Below, piece after piece: positions 1-10,114 of a stretch of DNA of 64,000 bases. The translations under genes and the position numbers were made by a program. Location of the stretch: assembly GCA_011799875.1 (NCBI GenBank), contig CM022301.1, forward strand, positions 327,254,929 through 327,318,928. Reading direction: 5' to 3'. The DNA is from Thinopyrum elongatum (taxonomy: Eukaryota; Streptophyta; Magnoliopsida; Poales; Poaceae). The notes below the pieces were generated by a model that saw only the letters and a program-made list of their open reading frames with translations, had not been told where the DNA came from and did no database searches. Numbering within the stretch: position 1 is the first letter of the stretch; every line of letters starts with the position of its first letter.

Positions 1-507
1 CACGCCCAGTGAACCTTTTAAAGGTGGAGATCGGGCTACATAAATAATCTAGAAGATGTAGCAACGCCCTAATTCATTCACTCCGGATCAAATCGGGCCT
101 GCTTCGGATCAACAAATCGCGGCGTTGCTTTTCGCTCCGTATCAAATTACTAGGAGGACCGGTACCCCTAAAATAAGCAAGCCTGATTTCTTCGTCGCCT
201 CCGGACCTGTGTGTTACCCCTCAGCTGGCCACTTGAGGGTCGTCACCCCACGCATGCAGCACCGCCGCTCCCACAGACAGTTGTGGTGGGCATGGCTGCT
301 ATCCCAGCCTCCATATCCCCCAAGCGGACATGGCGCTTGTCATCCCTGATGTCTACGGCCATCCCTTCCCGGACTATGGCATCTAGGTGCACTTCCACGG
401 ACGACTTCATTGGTGCACATTGTTGCGCCTCTGTACGAGTCCTTGCAATTGCTCGAGGTGCCAGGCAGGGACGGCGAGGATCGGATGGGATAGGAGGCGG
501 CGCCAGA
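1..507. other. Unassigned flank left of the CACTA element
   Basis: No gene or known repeat is recognised here. The sequence is moderately GC-rich with short open frames that lack recognisable domains. It ends in the AGA copied on the far side of the CACTA element at 8972, so before that insertion it was contiguous with 8975 onward. Confidence 0.5.
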
Positions 508-536
508 CACTACAAGAAATATGTTAACTTGCGACC
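508..536 (+). repeat. Left terminal inverted repeat of CACTA
   Basis: A 29-bp terminus starting CACTACAAGAAATATG and ending CTTGCGACC. It pairs with 8943-8971 with two mismatches by eye. Confidence 0.93.
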
Positions 537-649
537 ATCACTATTGATCGATGAATGGTCATTATTTTCCATTTGTGACCTTTTTATGACAAAACAATTG
601 GTCAAAAACTGACCGTCTTTAATGAAACTTAACGATCTTCTCTGTGATA

Positions 650-790
650 TGGTCGTAGAAGGCAACGACCAAAACAAAAGGTCGTTGGTCGTACGACCAA
701 TTGTTTTGGTCGCTGGTTGTCTGCCCAGGCCACGTCGGATCCAACGTGGCAAGCTGACGTGGCAAAATTGCGACCAAATGAAAAGGTCGT
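650..790. repeat. CACTA left subterminal palindromic array
   Basis: Dense GGTCG and CGACC motifs in both orientations. They include the perfect 16-bp palindrome TTGGTCGTACGACCAA at 685-700. It sits inside a larger inverted repeat whose arms (CGACCAAAACAA and its complement) lie near 666-677 and 701-712. Such arrays are typical transposase-binding regions in CACTA elements; binding here is inferred. Confidence 0.75.
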
Positions 791-799
791 TGATTAGAA

Positions 800-3700
800 T
801 CAGTCCGGTCCAATTTGACGTGTATATGGGCCGAGCCCATTAATTCAGCATTTTTAATATTATTTTTCTATTAATTTTGCTTAGCTACATGGGCCTGGCC
901 CATTTTATTTCCTAGGACGTGGCCTTCTATAATTCATTTCTTTTTTGGGCCTCGACCATTTTACAGTCCAATCTATTTTGGGTCTCCACAGCATACATTT
1001 AGAAGTTGGACATCACAAGGCAGATGGTTATTCCAGCTTGACATCTCAGCATGTACGCATGTATCCAAACCATTTTATTTCTTTCAACACAAAATGATTC
1101 ATTACACAGCCATGACAGTAGATAGTAGACACATTCGACAGAGACTGAATTAACATAGAAATGAAGCAACAAAGGGCAGTTCAAGCAGAGGAACTACATG
1201 GGACTACAACATGGGACTAGAGCTGCCATTTCTATTTCTACCAGCAGTTGTAGACGCTTGCAAGAGAGGGAGGGACTATCAATGAGCTAAACTAACAGCG
1301 GCCATCCATCATCAATCAATGACAATAGCAATGAGTGGCAGCGGCGATGTTCGAGAGACCCCCTCCCCCTGCTGCTGCTGCTTGGTGTGCCTGCTACTGC
1401 TTGCTGTGTCGCATCACTAGTCGCCCTGCACACAGCAAGAATTTTAGCTTTACATAAGGTTTACAAGAACAGGACCCTGATACATGAGATTGACATTCAC
1501 AAGCTATTTGCATTTTTATTTAGAACTGCGTCACACCATTTACATTACTAGTTATGTATTGACATACTTATCTAAAAGAACATATATAGAAACATATGAA
1601 TTTTATTTCTGAATACCAATACAGAAGTACTAAAAAAACAAGACTAAACATCAGTAGAAGGTAACAAGAGCTCATTACACAAGTTTTGCTAGCAATTAGG
1701 GGACCCTGGTTCCTATACTGACCACATTTGGGCATATCCTACCCTACCAGTGGCTAAATAATGCAACTTTATGACTGTCAAGTAGGCCTACAGATCGATG
1801 ACGGAGCAGACTCAAACATTACAAACACAACAGCTGATGCGCGCCATGGAGCATGCTCTCAATGTTGTTCCTCGTCTATTAAACTTAAGGACAAGAAAAG
1901 CACTCGGGTTGCATCTTTCGCAGACACGACAACATACATGCATGAGACAAATTAACAAACAAGAGGTGCAGATACGGAACCGGTCGTCATCATCAATGAA
2001 GCGTTTCATCACCATGCACTGATTGAAGGGCACATACTAACCTATACCAATGCTGATGACCCCCACAAACAGACCACCATGGCTCAATACATCGACCGGC
2101 CAGAGTCTTACCTTTGTTTTAGCCATGGATGCTAGCTGTTGAGCAGAGCAGAGCAGGGGGAGGAGGATGGCCGTGGCAAGAAGAAGAGGTTCCTTGACTT
2201 GACGACCACCAGATGTACATCATGCCTGCCCAGAGTAAATAGAAGGAGAACGGGTGAGACAATGCAGCAGGGAGAGACAGTGAAGATAGTTCTTGAATTT
2301 CAGTGAAGATAGTTCACCTTCTATGTGTACATCACATGACACCAGCAGGTCAGAAGATAATACACCAAATGTGCATGAAAGACAATACAGTAAACACCAT
2401 CTTGTTTATAGCAAGGCAATATAGTAGCATGTCTCTAGCACATCATCTCGTTTAAAGAATGCATTCAGGCAAGAAATGGACAGCTGGTCTAATTTTCTCA
2501 CACTTGGCATTTTCATAGTTAACACCATCATGTACAACACCAAGCTGCTCCAGGCTGGCCAGTTGACTGATACTACTAGATAAGCAAAGCAAACTACTAC
2601 CAAAACAAGAACCAGACATGGCAAGCAAAGTACCAGCATTTTACTCATAGCAAAGCAAACTACTACCAAAACAAGAACCAGCATTTTACTCATAGCATGC
2701 AAAGTATCAATATTCTGTTCTTATCAGCTTATTCTTATGCCTAAAGCAAGGAAATCTAAATTTACTCATAGCATTACTCTTGCTCATAGCATTTTACTCA
2801 TACAAGAGAAGTCTAAAAAAGACTACAACAGTACCTAACTAATGCTGCAAATTATATTGCCGATGCATACTTTGTGATGAGAAAAATGGTTAGATCATCA
2901 TCTAACGACATTCAACATGTATGCCATACAAAAGAAACTGGTATTTCTCCCTCGATTGCTTGTTCAAGCTAGTTTAGAGTTATAGACGAATGTTCAGACT
3001 GTCCCTTATATTTTATAGCTAGGATCACACCATTGTCAGTTGTAACCACAATGGGAACCTCTCTTATCATTTGAACAACCTGAGACACAAGTTACAGAAC
3101 AAGCTACTACCTGATGTTGATGTTGTGCTACTACTACCTGATGCTATATGGGAACCTCTCTTATCATTTGAACAAGTTACAGAACAAGCTACCGCACACA
3201 TGTATTGACCGTCCTACTACTACCTGATGATGTGCTACTACTTCGAGGAAGAGGGGGAGGGAGATGGAGATGGAGATGCTACCTGCCGTTGTAGGTCTAT
3301 CATGGTCGTGCTTGGGACGGTCGGAGATGGACTCCCCCATGTTGTGTACCGTCTGGGTGGGCAGCATCCACCTCGCCCGTCTCCTGAGCGCCCCGCCGAT
3401 GATGCCCCTGAGCATGTTCATGCGGCCACTGCACCACCCCTGCCCTGAAAACCAGTAAGACACCAAAAACGTCAGATCTGAGTCGTCCCTGCTGTGCACA
3501 AATGCGAGAAGAAGATGGGAGATGGGCGGTGCTGTCAATGTAATGTTTTTTTTGTGTACTATAAAATTGCATGCAACATAAGATTAACTCTTTATTGTTT
3601 GATTGGCAGAAAACAACATGGATTTTAGTCCCGAAACCTCTCTTATTGACTAACTAGAACCAAGGAAACAACCCTGGCAGTACAACTGACACAGCAGAAG

Positions 3701-4296
3701 ATTTTATTAGACTAGGTGAACCTTCTGAAACCTCTGTATTTCGTGTAAATACAGTCAAAATGAACAAAGTGAGAACTTCGATTACCCAGGCTGAAATCAT
3801 ATACTACAACAGGCAGTTGGCATCTCGGCATTTATCAGAGGCTGCCCACAATAAAGCTTCCTCTTCTTGGAGCCACAATGCAACTATTTCTAATCTAGCA
3901 GTCATTGTATAATGCAGAAAATGCATCCACAATAAAGCTTCTGTTCTTACTCAGCATTGTACCTTTATTCAGTGGCGGCGGCAGTTGCCCCTCTTCTTGG
4001 AGCCACGATGGTGGGCTCGCTGATACGCCTCCCACGCCTACTGCTGGCGGAGGCGTTTGATTGTCATGGCGTTCGTCCCTGCACCTCGGGAAACTGGGTG
4101 CATCGGTGCACCATCCATGCGATTTGGGGCATCAATCTGATTGATTACAACAAGGCAAGTTCGTGCTAGTGAGACAAGTAAGCAAACACCTAGCGCTCAG
4201 CACCCGATCCAAACAGACACACGAGCGAGACAAATGATCGAACACCATACGAGCTATACTAGCAACAATAGGAAACAAGAGGGCCAGAGCACGCAC
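800..4296. other. CACTA interior, left part, no intact gene
   Basis: Mostly AT-rich, non-coding sequence with short open frames. No transposase or other complete protein is recognised. An exon-like antisense stretch lies near 3290-3447 (see findings). The region could be acquired genomic DNA, since gene-like pieces appear only in this half of the element. Confidence 0.5.
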
Positions 4297-4380
4297 CGAG
4301 CGTTGCAGGGGTGTCGTAGAACACGTTGCAGGCCTGCACAACAGTGGCCCGCACGATGGTGGCACCCTGATTGGCGCGGC
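4297..4380 (-). pseudogene. Captured nitrilase (NIT4-like) exon 1 fragment
   Basis: The minus strand encodes VRATVVQACNVFYDTPATL. This closely resembles the start of the carbon-nitrogen hydrolase domain of plant nitrilases of the NIT4 group, which convert beta-cyanoalanine or other nitriles. The match stops at 4297 immediately before GTGCGT, a plausible splice donor. In the family the next residues (a DKAERL-type stretch) lie on the following exon, so the fragment appears to be genomic DNA containing an exon-intron boundary rather than a cDNA copy. No catalytic Glu, Lys or Cys region is found nearby. The protein upstream of the match is proline- and arginine-rich and unlike nitrilase. The fragment lies inside the CACTA element, consistent with gene-fragment capture. 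The assignment rests on recognition of a short motif. Confidence 0.6.
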
Positions 4381-5261
4381 AGCGGACTGGTGGAGGTCGG
4401 ATCCGGCGACGCAGGAGGCCATGGCGTGGCGCTGGCTCGCAGCTCCACCCGCAGCGAGATGAAGCAGGGGCGCGGCGCGTCGTTGCCCGAGAAGAAGCAC
4501 ACGGGCGCCCTCCTCTGTCGGTGAAGATGGCGGAGGAAGCAGCGACGGCTCCCACCTCCTCCCCCGTCGTGCGAGTGTGAAGAAGGTGTGGCCTTAGGCT
4601 GTGGAGGCGGAGGCGTTCACCTGGTCCTGGAGCACGGAGCACCTCTGTCCCGGCCACCGTCAGCCGCTCCAGTGCATATCCGAGAACCCTCGAAGCCTTC
4701 GTCGACGAGGATGAGGCCGTCGGCCGCGACGACGAGCCAGGGGGTGCGCGCCACGGATCTAAGAGTGCCGCCGCATCACCTGCTCGATCCGGAAGCGGGA
4801 CCGCTGAGGGAGAGAAAGTGAGGGGGGAGGAGAGGGTGGGGGCGGTGGTAGAGCAGGCAAACGGTGGAGGGGGGAGGAGAGCAGAGTGGCCGCGTTGGGA
4901 GATGAAGAGAGAGGGGTTGGGAGGTCGCGACGGCGATCGGGAAGGGAGGAGGCGAGCTCTCGCTCTCTCTCGATCTGGTGGGAAAGAAAGGAGGCGGGGA
5001 GGGGGGGTGGATGGAAAATGACCACGAGGACAGAGCTAGGATTGGTGTGGAAGGGTTAAGGACAACCGTTGGATCCGCGAGCACCCGACGGTGTTTGATG
5101 CACGATCCGCGTGAGACGTCCACGGACCAATCAGAATGCAATACGACGTTATGACCATCTAAATTGGTCGTAGTTGACTAAAAATAATGTGTTAAAATCA
5201 TGTCAGCAATTTTGTGACCTGAGAAATTCAAAAAAATATAATATATTTGCATAAGTTTGCA
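4381..5261. other. GC-rich CACTA interior with internal subterminal-like motif
   Basis: Roughly 4400-5020 is GC- and purine-rich on the plus strand and gives low-complexity frames on both strands. At 5151-5180 a segment starting ATGACCATCTAAATTGGTCG closely matches one at 8732-8762 near the right end. A right-subterminal-type sequence therefore occurs before the tandem array as well as after it. Confidence 0.6.
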
Positions 5262-7645
5262 TCCTGGAATAGTTTAGTCAAATGATATTATATTTTGCAC
5301 AAGTTTGCTTCTTGGAATGAGAAACAATGTTGCCTAAGAAAATTTTCATTTTCTTTGCACCGGAAATTTCATTTTTAATTTTTCGAGAGCCCAGAATGAG
5401 TTTTTTTGTGAAGGACCTACCATATATTTGTTGAAAAATTATACAAAATTAATTTTCTAAAATATTAGGCCATATTTAATGTACAATTGACCAAATGTTT
5501 GAGTGTAAAAAGTTTTGATCCATCTCTCGTGAAAATGACAAATTTCCGCCAATTCAGTTGGAAGCGGGTCAAATTTGAACTGCAGCTGCCTCATAGTTTG
5601 CTCTTTATTTTTTCTAAAAATTATTTTTAAGTTCAAAAGTATCTATTTAATCAGAGAAATACCAAAAGTTTTCCAAGATTCAACCATTAGCTAGGAACGA
5701 TCATGCCCGCCGTTTTGACCGCATTTTGAAATGGGCATGAAAAATTCAAAAAAAATCAAAAAATTGGAAAACCTTCACATTGTGTCATTATATGTAACCA
5801 ATTTACCAAGAAAAATAATAAACTTGTAATACAGTAATTATGTTAAAAAAGTGTTCTCAGAAACGAGTTATCATGTGTGAAGATTAATGGCTTTCAAGCC
5901 AAATGATCAATGTTATGGTCACATTCATGGCATAGTTTATTCAAATGATCTAATATTTGTGCACAAGGGTGCATCTTGGAACGGCAAACAATGTTGCCTA
6001 AGGAATATTTCATTTTCTTTGGATGAAAAATTCATTTTCCATTTTTTGAGTGCCCAAAATAAGTTTTTTTGTGAAGGACCTACCATATATTTGTTGTAAA
6101 ATTGGACCAAGTAATTTTTCTAATATATTAGGACATATTTAATGTACAATTGACCAAATGGTTGGGTGTCAAAAGTTTTTATCCACCTCTCATGAAAAAG
6201 ACAAATTTTCGCCGATTCAGTTGGAAGCGGGTCAAATTTGAACTGCAGCTACCTCATTGTTTGATCTTTATTTTTTTCAAAAATCATTTCTAGGTACATA
6301 AGTATCTATTTAATCATATAAACACCAAAAGTTTTCCAATATCCCACCACTAGCTAGGAACGGTCATGCCCATCGTTTTGACCGCATTTTGAAACGGGCA
6401 TGAAAAATAAAAAAAATCAAAAAATTGGAAAACCTTCGCATTGTATCATTATATGTAACCAAGTTACCAGGAAAAATAATAAACTTGTAATACAACAATT
6501 ATGTTAAAAAAAGTGTTCTAAAAAATGAGCTATCATGTGTGAAGATCAATGGCTTTCAAGCCAAATGATTAATGTTATGACCACATTCATGGCATAGTTT
6601 ATTCAAATGATCTAATATTTGTGCACAAGGGTGCATCTTGGAACGGCAAACAATGTTTCCTAAGAAAGATTTCATTTTCTTTGGATGAAAAAATCATTTT
6701 CCATTTTTCAAGTGCCCAAAATGAGTTTTTTTGTGAAGGACCTACCATATATTTGTTGTAAAATTGGACCAAGTCATTTTTCTAATATATTAGGACATAT
6801 TTAATGTACAATTGACCAAATGGTTGGGTGTCAAAAGTTTTTATCCACCTCTCGTGAAAAAGACAAATTTTCGCCGATTCAGTTGGAAGCGGGTCAAATT
6901 TGAACTGCAGCTTCCTCATTGTTTGATCTTTATTTTTTACAAAAATCATTTATAGGTACATAAGTATCTATTTAATCATAGAAACACCAAAAGTTTTTCA
7001 AGATCCAACCACTAGCTAGGAACAGTCATGCCCGCCGTTTTGACTGCATTTTGAAACGGGCATGAAAAATTCAAAAAAAATCAAAAAATTGGAAAACCTT
7101 CGCATTGTGTCATTAGATGTGACTAAGTTACCAGGAAAAATAATAAACTTGTAATACGGCAATTATTTTAAAAAGTGTTCTCAGAAACGAGCTATCATAT
7201 GTAAAGATTCATGGCTTTCAAGCCAAATGATCAATGTTATGGCCATATTCATGACATAGTTTGTTCAAATGATCTAATATTATGCACAAGGGTGAATCTT
7301 GGAATGGCAAACAATGTTGCCTAAGGAAGTTTTCATTTTCTTTGCACGAAAATTTCATTTTTCATTTTTCGAGTGCCCAAAATGAGTTTTTTTTGTGAAG
7401 GACCTATCATATATTTGTTGCAAAATTGCACCAAATCAATTTTATAAAATATTAGGACATATTTAATGCACAATTGACCATATGGTTGGGTGTCAAAATT
7501 TTTGATCCACCTCTCGTGAAAAAGACAAATTTTCGCCGATTCAATAGGAAGCGCGGTCAAATTTGAACTGCAGCTGCCTTATAGTTTGCTCTTTATTTTT
7601 TCCAAAAATAATTTCTAGGTACATAAGTATCTATTTAATCAGAAA
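5262..7645. repeat. Tandem array of a 662-bp unit inside CACTA
   Basis: A unit marked by ATGGCTTTCAAGCCAAATGA starts at 5887, 6549 and 7211, exactly 662 bp apart each time. A partial unit (about 5262-5886) precedes and a truncated one (7211 to about 7645) follows, giving about 3.6 copies. Recurrent landmarks are TGAAGGACCTACCATATATT, GCGGGTCAAATTTGAACTGC and CGTTTTGACCGCATTTTGAA. The copies differ by scattered substitutions and small indels, so amplification is not very recent. No reading frame persists across units. Confidence 0.92.
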
Positions 7646-8942
7646 TACATGGTTTGGTAGCGATACGTCGAGGTTTGGACGGTGGCCGAGGGCCCCAACT
7701 CCAGAGCGCGTAATCTCGCATGCCCGCCGCGTGGTCACCGCGTGACCGTGGCGTTGCCACGCGTTCTGGGTGGCCTAGGCATGTCTAGTGGGTTGAGCAC
7801 TCCCCTGGTAGGTGTCAGGAAGAAGAAGGCAATAGAAGAATCTCACGAGGAGACTGAACTGAGCTCAAACATGAATTAGCAGCCAAGTGTTTGATTAGTG
7901 GTGGGGAAAATGCACATGGCCAATGGGCCTAAGTTTTGGCCGAGGATGATCATCTACTAAGGATATTGTCTTGGAAATTTGCAGCCCAAATGGAGGAGCC
8001 TAGGTGTCACTTGCTTTGCAAAGTACCACACTGACAGAAATATGAATGTTGAAGCTAGACTCAAATGAATGAATGGATTGATCTGAAATTTGGAGGAGGA
8101 TGATAATTTGGGCATATGAAGGCACTTTAAAAATTTTATACCATTTGGATAAATAAAAATGGTACTTCCTTCACAGTGCTCTCCACTGAACAGAAAAATG
8201 GGAAAAATGTTGAGGGAAATTGGCTAGAATAAATGAGCTAAAATTTGGTGGAGGGAGGTTCTATGGGCAGGGCCATGTCCTGGTAAATTTTTAGCAATTA
8301 TAAATTAATATAAATATAGTTGCTTCACAAACTGAAAATATTACCAGAAACAAAGATTGGATGGTGAGCTCACATGGATTGTTAGATGGGGCTCAAATTT
8401 TGTGGAGAGTTATGATTTAGGAATATAGAAGATGTGACAAAAATTCAGCTCATTAGGATATGCCTAGCTAGTACTTCCTTCACAACAGTTCTAGCGGAAC
8501 AGAAACTTTGAAAATTTGCCGAGGAAGATTTACCAGGCAAATGGAGCTGAATATTGTCATGAGGCAATGATTTGGATAGTAAAGAATGCCCAATTTTTTT
8601 GGGAATTTTGGGAATGACAGAAATATAGGCTGCTTCACAACCCAGGGCAAAAATTGACACATAGACATGACGCATAGGCAAAACTGATGAGGTGGCGCCT
8701 AGTCATAGCAATGCACCATAATTTACAAGGCTATGACCATCTATATTGGTCGTGATCAGCTAGAAATAAGGCAGCGGATCAATGCTGTTTGCTTTACGAC
8801 CAATTCATGTAAGGAAATTACGACCTTTCTGACCAAAATGGTCGTTATGGTTTAGGGTTTGGAGCCCCCCGAACAGCTTTTGATCAATTGGTCTCAAATA
8901 ATCATAGATTTACGACCAATTCTTCCAGGGTCACTGACAGAA
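7646..8942. other. CACTA right internal and subterminal region
   Basis: A short GC-rich patch (about 7660-7790) is followed by AT-rich sequence and then by GGTCG/CGACC motifs from about 8730 to the right TIR. No gene is recognised. The tetranucleotide GACC recurs close to the terminus, as on the left side. Confidence 0.6.
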
Positions 8943-8971
8943 GGTCACAAGTTGACATATTTCTTGTAGTG
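8943..8971 (-). repeat. Right terminal inverted repeat of CACTA
   Basis: Ends in CATATTTCTTGTAGTG, the reverse complement of the left terminus, and is followed by the AGA duplication. Confidence 0.93.
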
Positions 8972-8974
8972 AGA

Positions 8975-9332
8975 GGGGCATGGGAGGCGGCGGCGGCGCT
9001 GGATCAGGCGCATGTGTGATTTGGGTGAGACACACGTAGCATTGTGTGTTCGTTTCTGTTTCTGATGGTGTCTATACCGTCTACTGCCTGCTGCTCTGCA
9101 ATCTATACACAACAAAGAAGACCCTGAATCAGCTATGGTGACAAACGAGGCCAAGAGGAAAATGCTGCTGAAACCAAGGGTGTACTCTAATTGCGTGGTA
9201 GGTGAAAACAACATCTCTTCGGGGCAGCCAAGCACCAACAGTTATACAAGGAGTAGATGATAGTGTAGTAAAGTTTTGACATCCGTACAATGGTGAGATT
9301 TCAGACATTTGCTCCATTCTCATGGAATTCAG
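8975..9332. other. Unassigned flank right of the CACTA element
   Basis: Original continuation of the sequence left of 508. No domain, RNA gene or repeat is recognised. Confidence 0.45.
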
Positions 9333-9351
9333 CTAGGAGGTTAGTTTTTTT

Positions 9352-9623
9352 TGGAAAATGAAGATGTACCTCCGGCCTCTGCATCTGGGCGATGCATGCA
9401 GCCATTTTATTAATTATTCACAAAGCCATTACAAGGTAATACATCAGTAAGTCTGAAGCCACCGTCATGACAACACTTGTCGCTACTCCTATCCCCGTGA
9501 TGAAGGGGTGCCGATTGTCCGAGCCTAATACCAAACAGACATCGTACCAACACCTAACATCTAATGCCTGATGCCTCATCCAAGCCACAATACTTGGACT
9601 GGGTTACACACCGGTCCGGCGTA
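9352..9623 (-). mobile_element. Short 5'-truncated LINE 3' end
   Basis: A 272-bp insertion flanked by the 19-bp direct repeat CTAGGAGGTTAGTTTTTTT (9333-9351 and 9624-9642). It starts with a T-run followed by GGAAAATGAAGATGTACC and a GATGCATGCAGCC motif. Read on the minus strand this is a 3' end followed by poly(A), as in grass LINEs. Long target duplications plus a terminal A-tract indicate target-primed reverse transcription. A SINE is the alternative, but no A/B box was recognised. Confidence 0.8.
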
Positions 9624-9642
9624 CTAGGAGGTTAGTTTTTTT

Positions 9643-10099
9643 GTTACTTATACAAAAAAGTCATTTCAAAAGGTTATGTATTCTGGCTGGTTACATCTAG
9701 TAACTCTTCATTTTTGCTCCATAGATGAAATGATTTAGCTAGCTCAGTTGATCTGTATCTTCTAAAAGTGCATCCCTGAATTATATAGCATATGTTGGAG
9801 CAGTCTCAGTTCAACTAACAAAATTGACAAGTGATGTACTAAGTAGTACAACCAATGATCAATGTAAAATATCCCAACTCTATATAAATGCTAGAAAATA
9901 ATCTGCAAAAACTTTTTTCTTATGCAATTCTATTTTTGCACTAAGAATTTTCCCGTCGTTCTTTTTATACAGCTATTCTTAGCAATTTTGATTGTAGACT
10001 GAAATTTAGGTATTGTTGGGAGAACTGATTGCACAATTAGATGATATGCCTTGCATTATCATTTTTGTTGCAAATAATGAAATTCAAACCATTGAAGTC
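9643..10099. other. Unassigned AT-rich spacer
   Basis: No coding potential or repeat boundary is recognised. It ends where the next retroposon target duplication begins at 10100. Confidence 0.45.
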
Positions 10100-10114
10100 T
10101 TCAATTTATTTGCT

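Larger units (their letters stand above)
508..8971. mobile_element. CACTA (En/Spm-type) DNA transposon, non-autonomous
   Basis: The element begins with CACTACAAGAAATATG and ends with its reverse complement, the diagnostic termini of the CACTA superfamily. It is flanked by a perfect 3-bp target duplication, AGA at 505-507 and 8972-8974. Total length is 8464 bp. Subterminal regions are packed with GGTCG/CGACC motifs, as expected for transposase-binding arrays. No transposase reading frame is visible, so it would depend on an enzyme supplied in trans. The interior contains host-gene-like fragments on the left and a 662-bp tandem repeat array on the right. Confidence 0.93.

Noticed and set aside
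4776..5141. Proline- and serine-rich minus-strand ORF
   Set aside because: Low-complexity translation of a purine-rich tract inside the CACTA, with no domain.
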